Shown here: positions 18,695-27,423 of the stretch, piece after piece | How the letters are laid out: each line of letters begins with the position of its first letter | Numbering within the stretch: position 1 is the stretch's first letter | Assembly (NCBI RefSeq): GCF_049860565.1 | Contig: NZ_CP172056.1 | Location: forward strand, 434,001 to 498,000 | Source: Desulfitobacterium_A nosdiversum | Lineage (GTDB): Bacteria > Bacillota > Desulfitobacteriia > Desulfitobacteriales > Desulfitobacteriaceae | Length of the DNA: 64,000 nucleotides | Direction: 5' to 3' | Notes under the pieces: generated by a model | Database searches by the model: none | What the model was told of the DNA's origin: nothing | Seen by the model: the letters and a program-made list of their open reading frames with translations, nothing else | Program-made: the position numbers and the translations under genes

Positions 18695-18710
18695 AGCAAA
18701 AGACGTGCCA
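18695..18710 (-). promoter_or_regulatory. sigma-54 promoter of MFS-GRE 1-activase
   Basis: On the minus strand TGGCACGTCTTTTGCT matches the -24/-12 consensus TGGCACGNNNNTTGCW at every defined position, with GG and GC exactly ten bases apart. It lies about 250 bases upstream of the MHS carrier gene. Confidence 0.88.
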
Positions 18711-18772
18711 GCCCTACGATATAAGAAAATACAATGCTAATCCTAAATGATCCCTTAAATCCGTGCATTTTT

Positions 18773-18781
18773 GCAACGCTA
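18773..18781. promoter_or_regulatory. candidate activator site GCAACGCTA
   Basis: The nine-base word GCAACGCTA lies 63 bases upstream of the sigma-54 promoter and recurs at 20331 and 33393, next to the other sigma-54-related genes. Distance and recurrence suit an enhancer site for the PAS-AAA activators. Confidence 0.5.
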
Positions 18782-18824
18782 ACTAAATTGCATTTATCGT
18801 TCTTGTGCGCACTATTTCAAATAG

Positions 18825-18858
18825 AAAAACGAGTGTTGGAATAACGCAACACCCGTTT
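18825..18858 (-). terminator. terminator of the first sigma-54 activator gene
   Basis: A 12-bp stem with one mismatch (AAACGAGTGTTG with CAACACCCGTTT) is followed by T5 on the minus strand, 18 bases after the regulator stop codon. Confidence 0.75.
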
Positions 18859-18875
18859 CTAAATTGCAACATAGT

Positions 18876-20273
18876 TTATAAAAGAGCATATTTTTTAGCT
18901 TTTCTAAAAATAGTCGTCCGGTCTACCTTAAATATTTTTGCAACTTTTATAATTGATCCATGCTGATCTAATGCCTTTTTCAATAAATTTTTTTCGTAAT
19001 CCTCAACAAGTTCATTTAAAGATTTATTGTTTGCCGTATTAATCCTGGATTCATCGGATTCTATTGAGTCAAGAAGTATATATGGAGGTAAATCTGAGAC
19101 ATCAAGTATCTCATTTTCATGCGTCAACACAAAGCTTTGAATAAAATTATCCATTTCCCGGACATTACCTGGCCATTTATAGTTTAGCAACGCCTTTTCC
19201 AAATTCTCTGTAAAGGATACATTCTTGCGGTATTTAGCATTATATTTGTCCAAAAAACACCGAGTCATTTCTACAATATCTTTTTCCCTCTCCCTTAAAG
19301 GAGGAATCTCAAGAACAGCAACACGCAGACGATAATACAAGTCACTTCTAAAGTTGCCTTTTTTCACTTCATCCTCTAAATTACGATTGGTTGCAGCTAT
19401 AAACCGAATATCCACTTTTTTAACTTTTGTTGATCCCACGTGAATTAATTCCTGATCTTGCAGAACGCGAAGTAATTTTACCTGCATCCGCAAGGGGAGT
19501 TCACCTATTTCATCTAAAAATAAGGTACCTTTATCTGCCATCTCCAGCAAACCAACCTTACCTTTGCTATTGGCCCCTGAGAATGCACCAGACTCATATC
19601 CGAACAATTCCGATTCAATCAGATTTTCAGGTATGCTTGAACAATCTATTTTTAAAAATATTTCATTATGTCTTAGGCTGTATTCATGGATTTTTCTCGA
19701 AAGGACATCCTTGCCTACGCCAGTTTCACCCAAAAGTAAAACTGTCGCATCTGTTTTGGCTACTTTCTCCAATATCTTCATCAGATTAACCATGTTTTCA
19801 CTTTTAAAGACCATCGCAGAATTATGTGATTCTACCTTACTGCGTTTCTGAACTTCAAGACATTTTTCAATAATATTCTGCTGATCCGCAATTTGTTCTT
19901 TCAGTTGACACATTAAACTGATATCCCTTACAAACGTTAAAACAAATGCAACATTGCCTGATTCATCAAAAATTGGATAACCGTTTAATAAAACCTTCTT
20001 TCCGGCTTTTGTTAATTGGACTGAAGTTCTATGCTGCCCTGTCTGAACAATTTCCGGGTTTAAGCAGACGTCAAAACTCCCATCTTTTATTAAATCCGTT
20101 ACCAGCTTCCCCATGATTTCTTTCTTTTTTAATCCCGTAAGTTCTTCGTACTTGCAATTAACTGCGAGCGTTTTCCCCTCAGCATCTGATAAATAAATCC
20201 CATCATAAAGCACTTCTAAAATCTGCTCATGTAGGTTATTAATGTATTGATTATTCCAAAAGTTTTTCGCCAC
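18876..20273 (-). CDS. PAS-domain sigma-54-dependent transcriptional activator 1
   Basis: 465 residues. The N-terminal PAS domain (about 15-130) is a likely sensor of a small molecule. A short coiled coil leads to the AAA+ domain with Walker A GETGVGKD near residue 185, then the sigma-54 loop GAFSGA (canonical GAFTGA with Thr replaced by Ser), Walker B GTLFLDEIGELP and the Arg-finger region. The C-terminal Fis-type HTH ends IFKVDRTTIFRKAKK. The GTG start follows GAGGTG. It lies between the sigma-54 promoter of module 1 (leftward) and that of the amidohydrolase gene (rightward) and probably controls both. Confidence 0.92.
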   Translation of the reverse strand: MAKNFWNNQYINNLHEQILEVLYDGIYLSDAEGKTLAVNCKYEELTGLKKKEIMGKLVTDLIKDGSFDVCLNPEIVQTGQHRTSVQLTKAGKKVLLNGYPIFDESGNVAFVLTFVRDISLMCQLKEQIADQQNIIEKCLEVQKRSKVESHNSAMVFKSENMVNLMKILEKVAKTDATVLLLGETGVGKDVLSRKIHEYSLRHNEIFLKIDCSSIPENLIESELFGYESGAFSGANSKGKVGLLEMADKGTLFLDEIGELPLRMQVKLLRVLQDQELIHVGSTKVKKVDIRFIAATNRNLEDEVKKGNFRSDLYYRLRVAVLEIPPLREREKDIVEMTRCFLDKYNAKYRKNVSFTENLEKALLNYKWPGNVREMDNFIQSFVLTHENEILDVSDLPPYILLDSIESDESRINTANNKSLNELVEDYEKNLLKKALDQHGSIIKVAKIFKVDRTTIFRKAKKYALL

Positions 20274-20300
20274 TATTGATTACACCTCGAATTTACTGAA

Positions 20301-20339
20301 CGTTGCATAATGACAACACGTTGCAGGAACGCAACGCTA
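20301..20339. promoter_or_regulatory. candidate enhancer: repeated CGTTGC/GCAACG sites
   Basis: CGTTGC at 20301-20306 and 20319-20324 and the inverted GCAACG at 20331-20336 form a direct plus inverted repeat. The 20319-20336 pair is a perfect inverted repeat with a 6-base spacer. It lies 135-170 bases upstream of a sigma-54 promoter, the usual enhancer distance. Confidence 0.6.
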
Positions 20340-20472
20340 TGCAAAGTTCTTATAAACTCTTTCACATAATGCAGTATTTAGTGCTCAGATGAATTCATTT
20401 TAAGTTGCGTTTCTACAACAACATTAACATAATCTCAGAGGGAAAATCAACGACTTTCCCATTTTCCAAGGT

Positions 20473-20488
20473 TGGTATAGCTCTTGCA
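20473..20488 (+). promoter_or_regulatory. sigma-54 promoter upstream of the amidohydrolase-fold gene
   Basis: TGGTATAGCTCTTGCA keeps GG and GC ten bases apart and the TTGCA block, with weaker agreement in the middle. It lies about 85 bases upstream of the ATG at 20570. Confidence 0.7.
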
Positions 20489-20569
20489 TATAAATTTAAG
20501 TGTTATTTGATTTGGCAGAATTATGCGCTCGGTTCTGTCATTTCAGCAATCAGTATTAGGAGGGTCTTC

Positions 20570-21433
20570 ATGAACATCATTGATTTTAGATTCAGACCAA
20601 ATACAGCAGAAACTTTATCAGGAATAGCCAATAACCAGGCCTTCAAAGGGCTTTGCTCAGCTATCGATTTTAACAAGATGAAACCTCAAACGATTGAAGA
20701 AGTAGCTCAAGACCTTGATACATATAATGTGGTCAAAGCGGTTATTACGGGTCGTGATTGCGAAACAACCTATGATTCTAAATCCAATAATCCCAGCGTT
20801 ATTGAATTTGTAAAAGCATTTCCCAAGAAGTTTATTGGTTTTGCTGGACTTGATCCCCATAAAGGGATGCGCGCAATAGATGAATTAAAAAAAGCCGTTA
20901 ACGAGCAAGGACTTTCCGGAGCAGCCATTGATCCCTATCTTGCACAAATCTATGTAAACGATGCAAAATATTACCCTATTTATTCGAAATGCTGTGAATT
21001 AAATATTCCGTTAGTAATTACTACGGGGCCGGCAAGCCTAGTTCCAAATGCAGTTATTGATCATGTTGCTCCTCGATATATTGATTTTGTCGCACGTGAT
21101 TTCCCGGAACTGAAAATTATTGTCAGTCATGGTGGATATCCATGGGTCAATGAGATGATCATTGTTGCTCAGCGTAATCCTAATGTCTACATTGAATTGT
21201 CGGAATACGAATTCTTCCCGCAAGCAGAAACTTATATTCAAGCAGCCAACACAATTATCAGCGATAAAGTCATGTTTGCAAGTGCTCATCCTTTTGTAGA
21301 CTTCAGAGACTCCTTAAAGAACTACGAAAAATTATCATTTAAGCCCGAAGTTCGTGAAAAGGTTATGTTTAAAAATGCCGCTAGGGTCTTAAACTTACTC
21401 GACCTTGCTCCTTCTACCCCGGTGAAGGGTTAA
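20570..21433 (+). CDS. amidohydrolase-2-fold protein with degenerate metal site
   Basis: 287 residues. The start is the ATG at 20570, set by TAGGAGGG; the frame is open 55 codons further upstream but covers the sigma-54 promoter. The TIM-barrel pattern resembles ACMSD- and resorcylate-decarboxylase-type amidohydrolases (SHGGYPWVNE near residue 185, C-terminal FKNAARVLNL). However, the N-terminal metal motif HxH is replaced by DFRFRP, and the usual GSDxP near the end is ASAHP. So the metal chemistry may be lost or different. It lies before an MFS carrier, under its own sigma-54 promoter. The reaction is unknown. Confidence 0.72.
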   Translation: MNIIDFRFRPNTAETLSGIANNQAFKGLCSAIDFNKMKPQTIEEVAQDLDTYNVVKAVITGRDCETTYDSKSNNPSVIEFVKAFPKKFIGFAGLDPHKGMRAIDELKKAVNEQGLSGAAIDPYLAQIYVNDAKYYPIYSKCCELNIPLVITTGPASLVPNAVIDHVAPRYIDFVARDFPELKIIVSHGGYPWVNEMIIVAQRNPNVYIELSEYEFFPQAETYIQAANTIISDKVMFASAHPFVDFRDSLKNYEKLSFKPEVREKVMFKNAARVLNLLDLAPSTPVKG

Positions 21434-21463
21434 TATTTACTATGCTATTTGTTCTAAGAAAAT

Positions 21464-21486
21464 AAGGACCGGCAGGGTCCTTTTTC
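21464..21486 (+). terminator. terminator after the amidohydrolase-fold gene
   Basis: A 7-bp stem AAGGACC/GGTCCTT followed by a T run lies 30 bases after the stop. It may be leaky, since the MFS carrier follows on the same strand. Confidence 0.75.
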
Positions 21487-21554
21487 TTATCAGTATTTTG
21501 GATTTATCCATATTTGTTCTAGGTGATAACACAGGAAAGGGGAATTTTGTTTTT

Positions 21555-22820
21555 ATGCAAAAGAAAACTCAAATTTTACTTTGGATGGTTATCGCTATGA
21601 TTATTAGTTATTTGCCTTGGTACAATTTTTCAGCTGTACTCAAGTCAATCTCGGCCGAATTTCATTTAACGTCATCCGACACAGGTCTCATTATTGCAGC
21701 ATTCCAGGCAGGTTATGTGATGGTCGTCATATTTACTGGCTGGCTCGCCGACCGGATAGGCCCTAAACGAGTTGTTCTCTATGCAACTTTACTCACAGGA
21801 ATTTTCTCGACAGCTTTTGTCTTTGTAGCCCATAATCTAACTACAGTTCTAATTATGAGGATGCTTACCGGTTGTGCAACAGGTGCTATATATGTACCGG
21901 GTATGTCATTGATTTTAAACTGGTATACACCTAAAGAAAGCGGAAAAGCGTTAGGGGCTTACACCGGAGCTGCAACAGCAGCTTCAGCCGGAGGCTATTT
22001 TGTTGCTTCACCTATTGCCGCATCCTATGGTTGGCGTGCAGGAATGCTTTGGACATCGCTTCCAGTTTTTATTGCCTTCTTCATTATTTTATGTTTAGTC
22101 GATGAAAAGCCTTCGGGAAAACAAGCTATTGAATCCATTCCTATTTCTAATATTACTTCTGAAATGCCGGAGGAAATCAAAAGAGGAAAATCGGGTCCAG
22201 CCATTATAACAACCGGCTACATGGGGCACATGTGGGAACTTTATGCTTTCTGGGGCTGGCTTGGCCCCTTTATGGTCGCTAATGAAATAGCCTCAGGAGT
22301 TTCTGCGTCTGCAGCAGTTAAATGGGGCGGTTTAATGGCTGCCTGCATTGTTCTAGTCGGCGCCCCTTCCGTTTTCCTCATGGGACTACTCGCAGATAAA
22401 ATAGGACGAACGAAAGCGATCATATTGAGTTCGACTTGCAGCTTAGCAGCCGAATTTTTCTTTGGAAGTCTGATCGGCAAATCACGTGTTGCAGTCATTT
22501 TGCTGGGAATTTGGATCGGATTTTGGGTGGTTTCCGATTCGGCAATATATAAAGCAGGATTAACTGATATGGTAAGTCCAAAGAAAAGATCAACAGCGTT
22601 AAGCTTTCAGTCTGCCATCGGCTACTCGATGACGATTATTGCACCTATTGTATTTGGTAAGGTCCTTCAATTCTATAATGATTCAACTGATCCTACCGCA
22701 ATGCAATTTTGGGCCCCTGCCTTTATCATGCTTGGTCTTGGTGCTTTGCTCGCTCCAATTTCCGCTTTGATTTTACGAAAAATCCCCCAGGCCAAACTAA
22801 TGGCTGGGGGAAAACTCTAA
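21555..22820 (+). CDS. MFS transporter
   Basis: 421 residues, 12 membrane segments, with GWLADRIGPKRV in the first cytoplasmic loop and GLLADKIGRTKA in the middle one, as in the major facilitator superfamily. The start is taken at the ATG at 21555 after AAAGGGG; a TTG 19 codons upstream has no good site. It lies downstream of the amidohydrolase-fold gene and overlaps the end of the convergent SDR by four bases. The substrate is unknown, presumably a small organic acid related to the GRE region. Confidence 0.85.
   Translation: MQKKTQILLWMVIAMIISYLPWYNFSAVLKSISAEFHLTSSDTGLIIAAFQAGYVMVVIFTGWLADRIGPKRVVLYATLLTGIFSTAFVFVAHNLTTVLIMRMLTGCATGAIYVPGMSLILNWYTPKESGKALGAYTGAATAASAGGYFVASPIAASYGWRAGMLWTSLPVFIAFFIILCLVDEKPSGKQAIESIPISNITSEMPEEIKRGKSGPAIITTGYMGHMWELYAFWGWLGPFMVANEIASGVSASAAVKWGGLMAACIVLVGAPSVFLMGLLADKIGRTKAIILSSTCSLAAEFFFGSLIGKSRVAVILLGIWIGFWVVSDSAIYKAGLTDMVSPKKRSTALSFQSAIGYSMTIIAPIVFGKVLQFYNDSTDPTAMQFWAPAFIMLGLGALLAPISALILRKIPQAKLMAGGKL
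22783..22812 (-). terminator. SDR terminator inside the end of the MFS gene
   Basis: An imperfect stem of CCCCCAGGCC with its complement, followed on the minus strand by a T run, lies just after the SDR stop but within the last codons of the convergent MFS gene. Confidence 0.65.
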
Positions 22821-23653
22821 AAACTCATAACCAGGCCGCCATTTGGACTAATAATTTGTCCAATCATATAATTTCCGTCATCTGATGCTAAGTAAACTGC
22901 TAGCGCGGCATTTTCTTCAACTCTTCCGATGCGCCCTACCGGAACTAACTGCATAAGGAATCGGTTGCGTTGTTCCGGAGTCATACTATTCAGACCTCTC
23001 ATAAACGGCTCCGTATCAATATAGCCGGGTGCGATGCAATTAACACAGACTCCAGAACCTGCAACCTCATGAGCGACTGCTCTAGTGAAGGAAACAACTG
23101 CACCCTTTGCGGCAGAATAGTTCGGACTATGTGAGCTTGCAGCAGATATTCCTGCAATCGACCCAATATTGATAATCTTGCCGTATCCTTTATCTTCCAT
23201 GATCTTCAAAGCTTCCCGCGTGCAATAGAATACGCTGTTTACATTGACATCAAACATCTTCTGCCAATTTTCATCGGACATATTTCGTGTGATATGCAGG
23301 GATTGACGCGGTTCAGGTGTCGTTACCAGGTCAAGATGCTTGATTCTATCCTTGACGCCATCTTCATCCGACCGAAAAACTCCAGCGTTATTCACTAAAA
23401 TATCCAACGTATCAAATCGATCCAAAACCTTTGCGAACAATTCCTTAACCTCGGAACTTGAGGACACATCTGCTTTTACCGCTATGGCTTCGCTGCCAAT
23501 TTCCTCAATCTCTTTTTTCACGTTTTGCAGTCGCTCTTCATTCCGGCCACAAATGGCAACTTTTGCTCCTTCTCTCGCAAAAGCTAAGGCAATTCCCTTT
23601 CCTAATCCCGAGCCTCCCCCGGTGACCAGGGCAATCCGACCTTTTAGTTTCAT
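22817..23653 (-). CDS. short-chain dehydrogenase/reductase
   Basis: 278 residues, a classical SDR that oxidises an alcohol or reduces a carbonyl with NAD(P). TGGGSGLGKG (cofactor binding) is near residue 13, NNAG near 90, Ser in IGSIAGIS and the catalytic YSAAK near 175. A somewhat longer loop follows NNAGVF. The start is the ATG at 23653, after GGATGGGG. The SDR lies downstream of GRE 2 on the same strand, but a hairpin and about 230 bases separate them. It may process the aldehyde or ketone made by a GRE; this is inference. Confidence 0.87.
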   Translation of the reverse strand: MKLKGRIALVTGGGSGLGKGIALAFAREGAKVAICGRNEERLQNVKKEIEEIGSEAIAVKADVSSSSEVKELFAKVLDRFDTLDILVNNAGVFRSDEDGVKDRIKHLDLVTTPEPRQSLHITRNMSDENWQKMFDVNVNSVFYCTREALKIMEDKGYGKIINIGSIAGISAASSHSPNYSAAKGAVVSFTRAVAHEVAGSGVCVNCIAPGYIDTEPFMRGLNSMTPEQRNRFLMQLVPVGRIGRVEENAALAVYLASDDGNYMIGQIISPNGGLVMSF

Positions 23654-23786
23654 CTTTAATCCCCATCCTTGCATCGTTTATATATCCATAAAAACTTTTT
23701 ACGTTTTATTCTATAACTGGAAAATCATCTTTCTGGTTCATTCAAATGATTCTATTGGAAAACCAACTCTTCTGTTCATCTATAGT

Positions 23787-23832
23787 GAGAAACGAGGCTA
23801 AATCCATTTTATTGTCTTCAGCCTCGTTTCTC
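23787..23832. terminator. hairpin downstream of GRE 2
   Basis: A perfect 13-bp stem GAGAAACGAGGCT with its complement lies about 55 bases after the GRE 2 stop. There is no clear T run on the minus strand, but the position suits termination or 3'-end protection. Confidence 0.6.
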
Positions 23833-23886
23833 TGTCTATAAAATTTTTCAAGTCTATCTTCTTAACACCATGTAGGCCTATCGATC

Positions 23887-26334
23887 TTATTGAACTTCAT
23901 ATTCGCTGCGGGCAATCATCTCATTTTGAACATCCGCTCCAAGATCACAGAAATAATCGTTATATCCCGCTACGTTGATCATTAAATTGTGATACTTCTC
24001 CGGATTTTTTTGAGCGTTCTGCAGTGTCCCCTTGTTAATGACATTGAACTGAATATGGTAAAGTTTAAGATCACACCAGTTTCTGATCAGCGTCATTAAC
24101 TTTGTCGTTCCTTCCTCTCCTTCTACCGATGCAGGTCTCAAATCAAGATTTAACAGCCTTGCTTGGCGTCCTTTAAATCCTTTATTTTTGGTGCTGGCAT
24201 TGGAGTGTAAGAGATCAAGCGGATCCTTAGCGGAGGAACATTGGGTTGCAGACGTTCCTTCAGATAAATAAACTCCAGCTTTTCTGCCGTTAGCGGATGC
24301 CCCAGTAATTTTACCCATAGCAATGTGATTCGTTACGGGAACCATACGCATCGTCAATAATTCCCCATTTAAACCGCTGATGCTTTTTAAATATTCCATA
24401 TGAACTCTTTCGATTTCCTTACCGATATCATCTGCATAAGGATCGTTTGTTCCATATTTAGGAGCCTCTAAACACATCTTTTGGATTGCTTCTTTTCCCT
24501 CAAAATCAACGTGAAGAGCGTCAAGCAGTTCAGCCATAGAAAGCTTCTTCTCGTCGTAAACCCATTTTTTAATAGCTGCCAAAGAATCAATGACTGTCCC
24601 AAATCCAACAGCATCATGGAACTGCTCTTTGAAGCTGTTCTCAATATCTCCATTAATGTCTTTGGCTTGATCCATACAACGATCATGAAGCATGGAAGTA
24701 AAGGGTGCCGCAAAGAACTCTGTTTTCATCGTATCAATGACAGCCTGCTGAGCTACAAGGTGTTTTAAGAGATACAGATGCTGAGCAGCATAAGCTTTCA
24801 TTAAATCAGCAAATGAAGCAAATTCTCGAGGATCCCCAGTTTCTAAGCCTAACTGCATATCTCCGTATTTTTTAGTTTTACCGTTATTCAAGACCAGCTC
24901 TAAGGCGGCTGGCATATTGATTACGCCGCATGGATTGATATATGTTTCGTAATTGGGTACCCGGTGCTCGACCGTACCCGTAATACTGTAGTCAAGTGCA
25001 TCTTCGTAGGGTATCCCTTTGAACAAATAGAGCGGAATAACTTCTTCATCATTAAGGAGTTTGGGATATCCTTGACCGCTCTTGATCACTTCACAGACAA
25101 AGCGAAGGAATTTTTCCGGAGTCTTCGCATGGATTCTGACTCCCAAATCGGGATAGGGCAGGGGCAGGCTGTCCTTCGATTCCAGAATGAGATACGACAG
25201 ATCGTTTGTTGCATCCTTACCGTCTCTGGTCATTCCCCCAAGAGTGACCCCTTCAAAGTGAGCATATCCTTCGGAAACGCCGCCAGTTGGAGTAATAAAT
25301 ATCATCTTGGCTTCCGCCATATTCAGCCAAAGACTTTCAAAAAGCTCTTTCGCCTGTGCAGGAGTAATGCGGCCTTCTTTAAGGTCTTTTTGATAATAAG
25401 GATAGAGATACTGATCCATTCTGCCATTTCCCAGTGCAGCGCCAATTTTTTGCTCGATTCTGGAGAAGATTTGTACAAACCATGCAGCTTGCAGCGCTTC
25501 TCTAAAATTGCGGGCCGGATTTTCCGGCACCCATTCACAGGCTTGAGCAATTTCCAATAGTTCATTTTTCCGTGCCGGATTATTTTCTTTTTCCGCCATT
25601 TCCCGTGCCTGTTTGGCATACCGATTTGCCCAGAGTACGATAGCCTCACAGGTGATAATCACTGCTTCAAGAAATGGTCCTTTTTCTACTTTGTCAACCG
25701 GAGATTCCAACGCATCAAGCATCGTCTGAGCCTTTTGCTTAATATCCTTGATTCCTCGACCAACAACCTTTTGGAAATCTTGCGTGAAATTCATGGCTGA
25801 ACGGGCAGTTCCGGACGGCATAACAAGTCCCAGCTGTTTTTGAATATTCTCCGGATCTTCTCCGAAGATCAGCCGTCTTGTTTCTTCAGGCATGCTCTTT
25901 CCATATTTCTCGGCTAAAGTATGCCCTTTCCAATAGGGAGCAATTTCCTCTTTTAAGATCTTATCTACTTCCGGAGTTGGTGCCTGCAATAGATCAACAA
26001 GTGCACCATCCACTTCTGGATATAAAATTCCGCATCTTCCGGACTGGCTGTCCCCTTTTCCGACGATTAAGTCATCTTCACCAATCGATAGAGGCATTTG
26101 CTCTGCGATATGTTTTAAGGCAATTGCCCAGCGAAGCACTAAAGGCTTACCCTCTGTTATCTTAAAGGATTCCGTGAGCAATCGTGCCCTGTCAATTCCC
26201 AGCTTTAACGGAGATTTTCTAATTGCATTTAGTCTTCTGAACGTTCTTTCTCTGCCTGTTTGCTGTACCTTGGTCAAACCCTCAATCTGACTTTCTTGAG
26301 GTGTAAGAACCCATCGTTGTTGATTATCTGCCAT
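23887..26334 (-). CDS. divergent glycyl radical enzyme lacking the catalytic cysteine
   Basis: 815 residues, homologous over its full length to GREs 1 and 3, with the N-terminal PFL domain, the LVGKGDSQSG-type region, a late DSLAAIKKWVYDEKK helix and a C-terminal glycyl loop. Two key sites differ. Where the others read SGC(S/T)E it reads TGTVE, so Thr454 replaces the thiyl-radical Cys while Glu456 is kept. Where they read RVAGY it reads NVAGY, with Asn787 before Gly790. The Thr codon is ACG, two base changes from Cys. It has its own ribosome site (GAGGAGG), is flanked by hairpins and has no activase directly attached. It may be an inactive partner or an enzyme with altered chemistry. Confidence 0.88.
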   Translation of the reverse strand: MADNQQRWVLTPQESQIEGLTKVQQTGRERTFRRLNAIRKSPLKLGIDRARLLTESFKITEGKPLVLRWAIALKHIAEQMPLSIGEDDLIVGKGDSQSGRCGILYPEVDGALVDLLQAPTPEVDKILKEEIAPYWKGHTLAEKYGKSMPEETRRLIFGEDPENIQKQLGLVMPSGTARSAMNFTQDFQKVVGRGIKDIKQKAQTMLDALESPVDKVEKGPFLEAVIITCEAIVLWANRYAKQAREMAEKENNPARKNELLEIAQACEWVPENPARNFREALQAAWFVQIFSRIEQKIGAALGNGRMDQYLYPYYQKDLKEGRITPAQAKELFESLWLNMAEAKMIFITPTGGVSEGYAHFEGVTLGGMTRDGKDATNDLSYLILESKDSLPLPYPDLGVRIHAKTPEKFLRFVCEVIKSGQGYPKLLNDEEVIPLYLFKGIPYEDALDYSITGTVEHRVPNYETYINPCGVINMPAALELVLNNGKTKKYGDMQLGLETGDPREFASFADLMKAYAAQHLYLLKHLVAQQAVIDTMKTEFFAAPFTSMLHDRCMDQAKDINGDIENSFKEQFHDAVGFGTVIDSLAAIKKWVYDEKKLSMAELLDALHVDFEGKEAIQKMCLEAPKYGTNDPYADDIGKEIERVHMEYLKSISGLNGELLTMRMVPVTNHIAMGKITGASANGRKAGVYLSEGTSATQCSSAKDPLDLLHSNASTKNKGFKGRQARLLNLDLRPASVEGEEGTTKLMTLIRNWCDLKLYHIQFNVINKGTLQNAQKNPEKYHNLMINVAGYNDYFCDLGADVQNEMIARSEYEVQ

Positions 26335-26379
26335 TCTTATTTCCTCCTCATCACGGATAACTGACTATCAGAGAAATAG

Positions 26380-26410
26380 AAAAAGGGACTAAGTCTCTTA
26401 GTCCCTTTTT
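26380..26410. terminator. bidirectional terminator between activase 3 and GRE 2
   Basis: A perfect 12-bp stem AAAAAGGGACTA/TAGTCCCTTTTT with a 7-base loop and T5 on both strands. It separates GRE 2 from the GRE 3-activase operon. Confidence 0.9.
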
Positions 26411-26472
26411 CAGAGCCTATTTTTTCGGAACTATCTTTTAAACGCTTACGGCTATCTTCTTTTTGGTAACGT

Positions 26473-27393
26473 TTAACCGACCATTCGATCTCCAAAATGT
26501 TCTCTTGCTGCTGCTTTCAAACGGTTCGCGCCTTCATCACTCAGCTTTACGCTGCCCATTGGATATTCGCGGTCCAAAGATATATATTTGGGCTCTCCAA
26601 GTCGATGGTAAGGCAGGAGTTCATATTTCACATTCGGAAAGGGCTTAAGGAACTCGATAATTGCCAAAACATCTTCTTCTGTGTCATTAAACCCAGGAAT
26701 CACGGGTGTTCTTGCTAAGATGGATTTGTCCGGGAATTGAGTGCACATCTTCTTAAAGTTGCTCAATATCAGCTCATTGCCAACACCCGTATGTTGCTTA
26801 TGCTTGTCTGAATCTAAACACTTAATGTCAAAAATAACAGTATTCAAATATTGACAGGCTTTTTCTAAGACAGGCCACTGAACGCACCCGCACGTTTCAA
26901 TGGCAGTCTTTAATCCGTGGCATTTTGCCTCTTTCAAAAGATTGATTGCAAAATCTCCTTGCAGAAGCGCCTCACCGCCGCTTAGCGTCATCCCGCCTTC
27001 CGAACGTCTGTAAAAGGCACTATCGGCCTCAACTTCACGCAATACTTGTTCAACACTCATCTGTTGTCCAAAGACGCGAAGTGCACCCGCAGGGCAAGCA
27101 TCAGCACACGTAAAACATTTCTTGCACTGCTCCCGGTCAATCTTGATCTCACCGTGTTCCCCTAAGCTAATGACCTTATTCGGACAAGCTTTCATGCAAA
27201 GATGACAGCCAATACAGCGGCTTGCACTCCAGGCCAGCTCCGGAGAAGTACTTTGAGATTCAGGATTGCTGCACCACTCACAATGCAATGGACATCCTTT
27301 CAGAAACGCAATCGTCCGTATACCGGGACCATCATGCACCGAAAACGTCTGAATGTTAAAGACTAGGCCTGATTTGCTTTTGTCTAATGTCAT
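26473..27393 (-). CDS. glycyl radical enzyme activating enzyme (radical SAM), module 3
   Basis: 306 residues. KGCPLHCEWCSNPES near residue 35 is the radical SAM cluster site. Two inserted 4Fe-4S motifs (CIGCHLC...C and CKKCFTC...C) follow, as in the module 1 activase. The start is the ATG at 27393, with GGAGG eight bases upstream; the frame opens five codons earlier. It begins about 30 bases after GRE 3 ends, so it is translated from the same message and is the natural activase for GRE 3. It could also serve GRE 2 downstream. Confidence 0.92.
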   Translation of the reverse strand: MTLDKSKSGLVFNIQTFSVHDGPGIRTIAFLKGCPLHCEWCSNPESQSTSPELAWSASRCIGCHLCMKACPNKVISLGEHGEIKIDREQCKKCFTCADACPAGALRVFGQQMSVEQVLREVEADSAFYRRSEGGMTLSGGEALLQGDFAINLLKEAKCHGLKTAIETCGCVQWPVLEKACQYLNTVIFDIKCLDSDKHKQHTGVGNELILSNFKKMCTQFPDKSILARTPVIPGFNDTEEDVLAIIEFLKPFPNVKYELLPYHRLGEPKYISLDREYPMGSVKLSDEGANRLKAAAREHFGDRMVG

Positions 27394-27423
27394 TGAATTA
27401 ACCTCCATGTGGAAGTGCGAATC

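Noticed and set aside
20405..20569. 55-codon N-terminal extension of the amidohydrolase-fold gene
   Set aside because: It spans the sigma-54 promoter and has no ribosome site; the ATG at 20570 follows TAGGAGGG.
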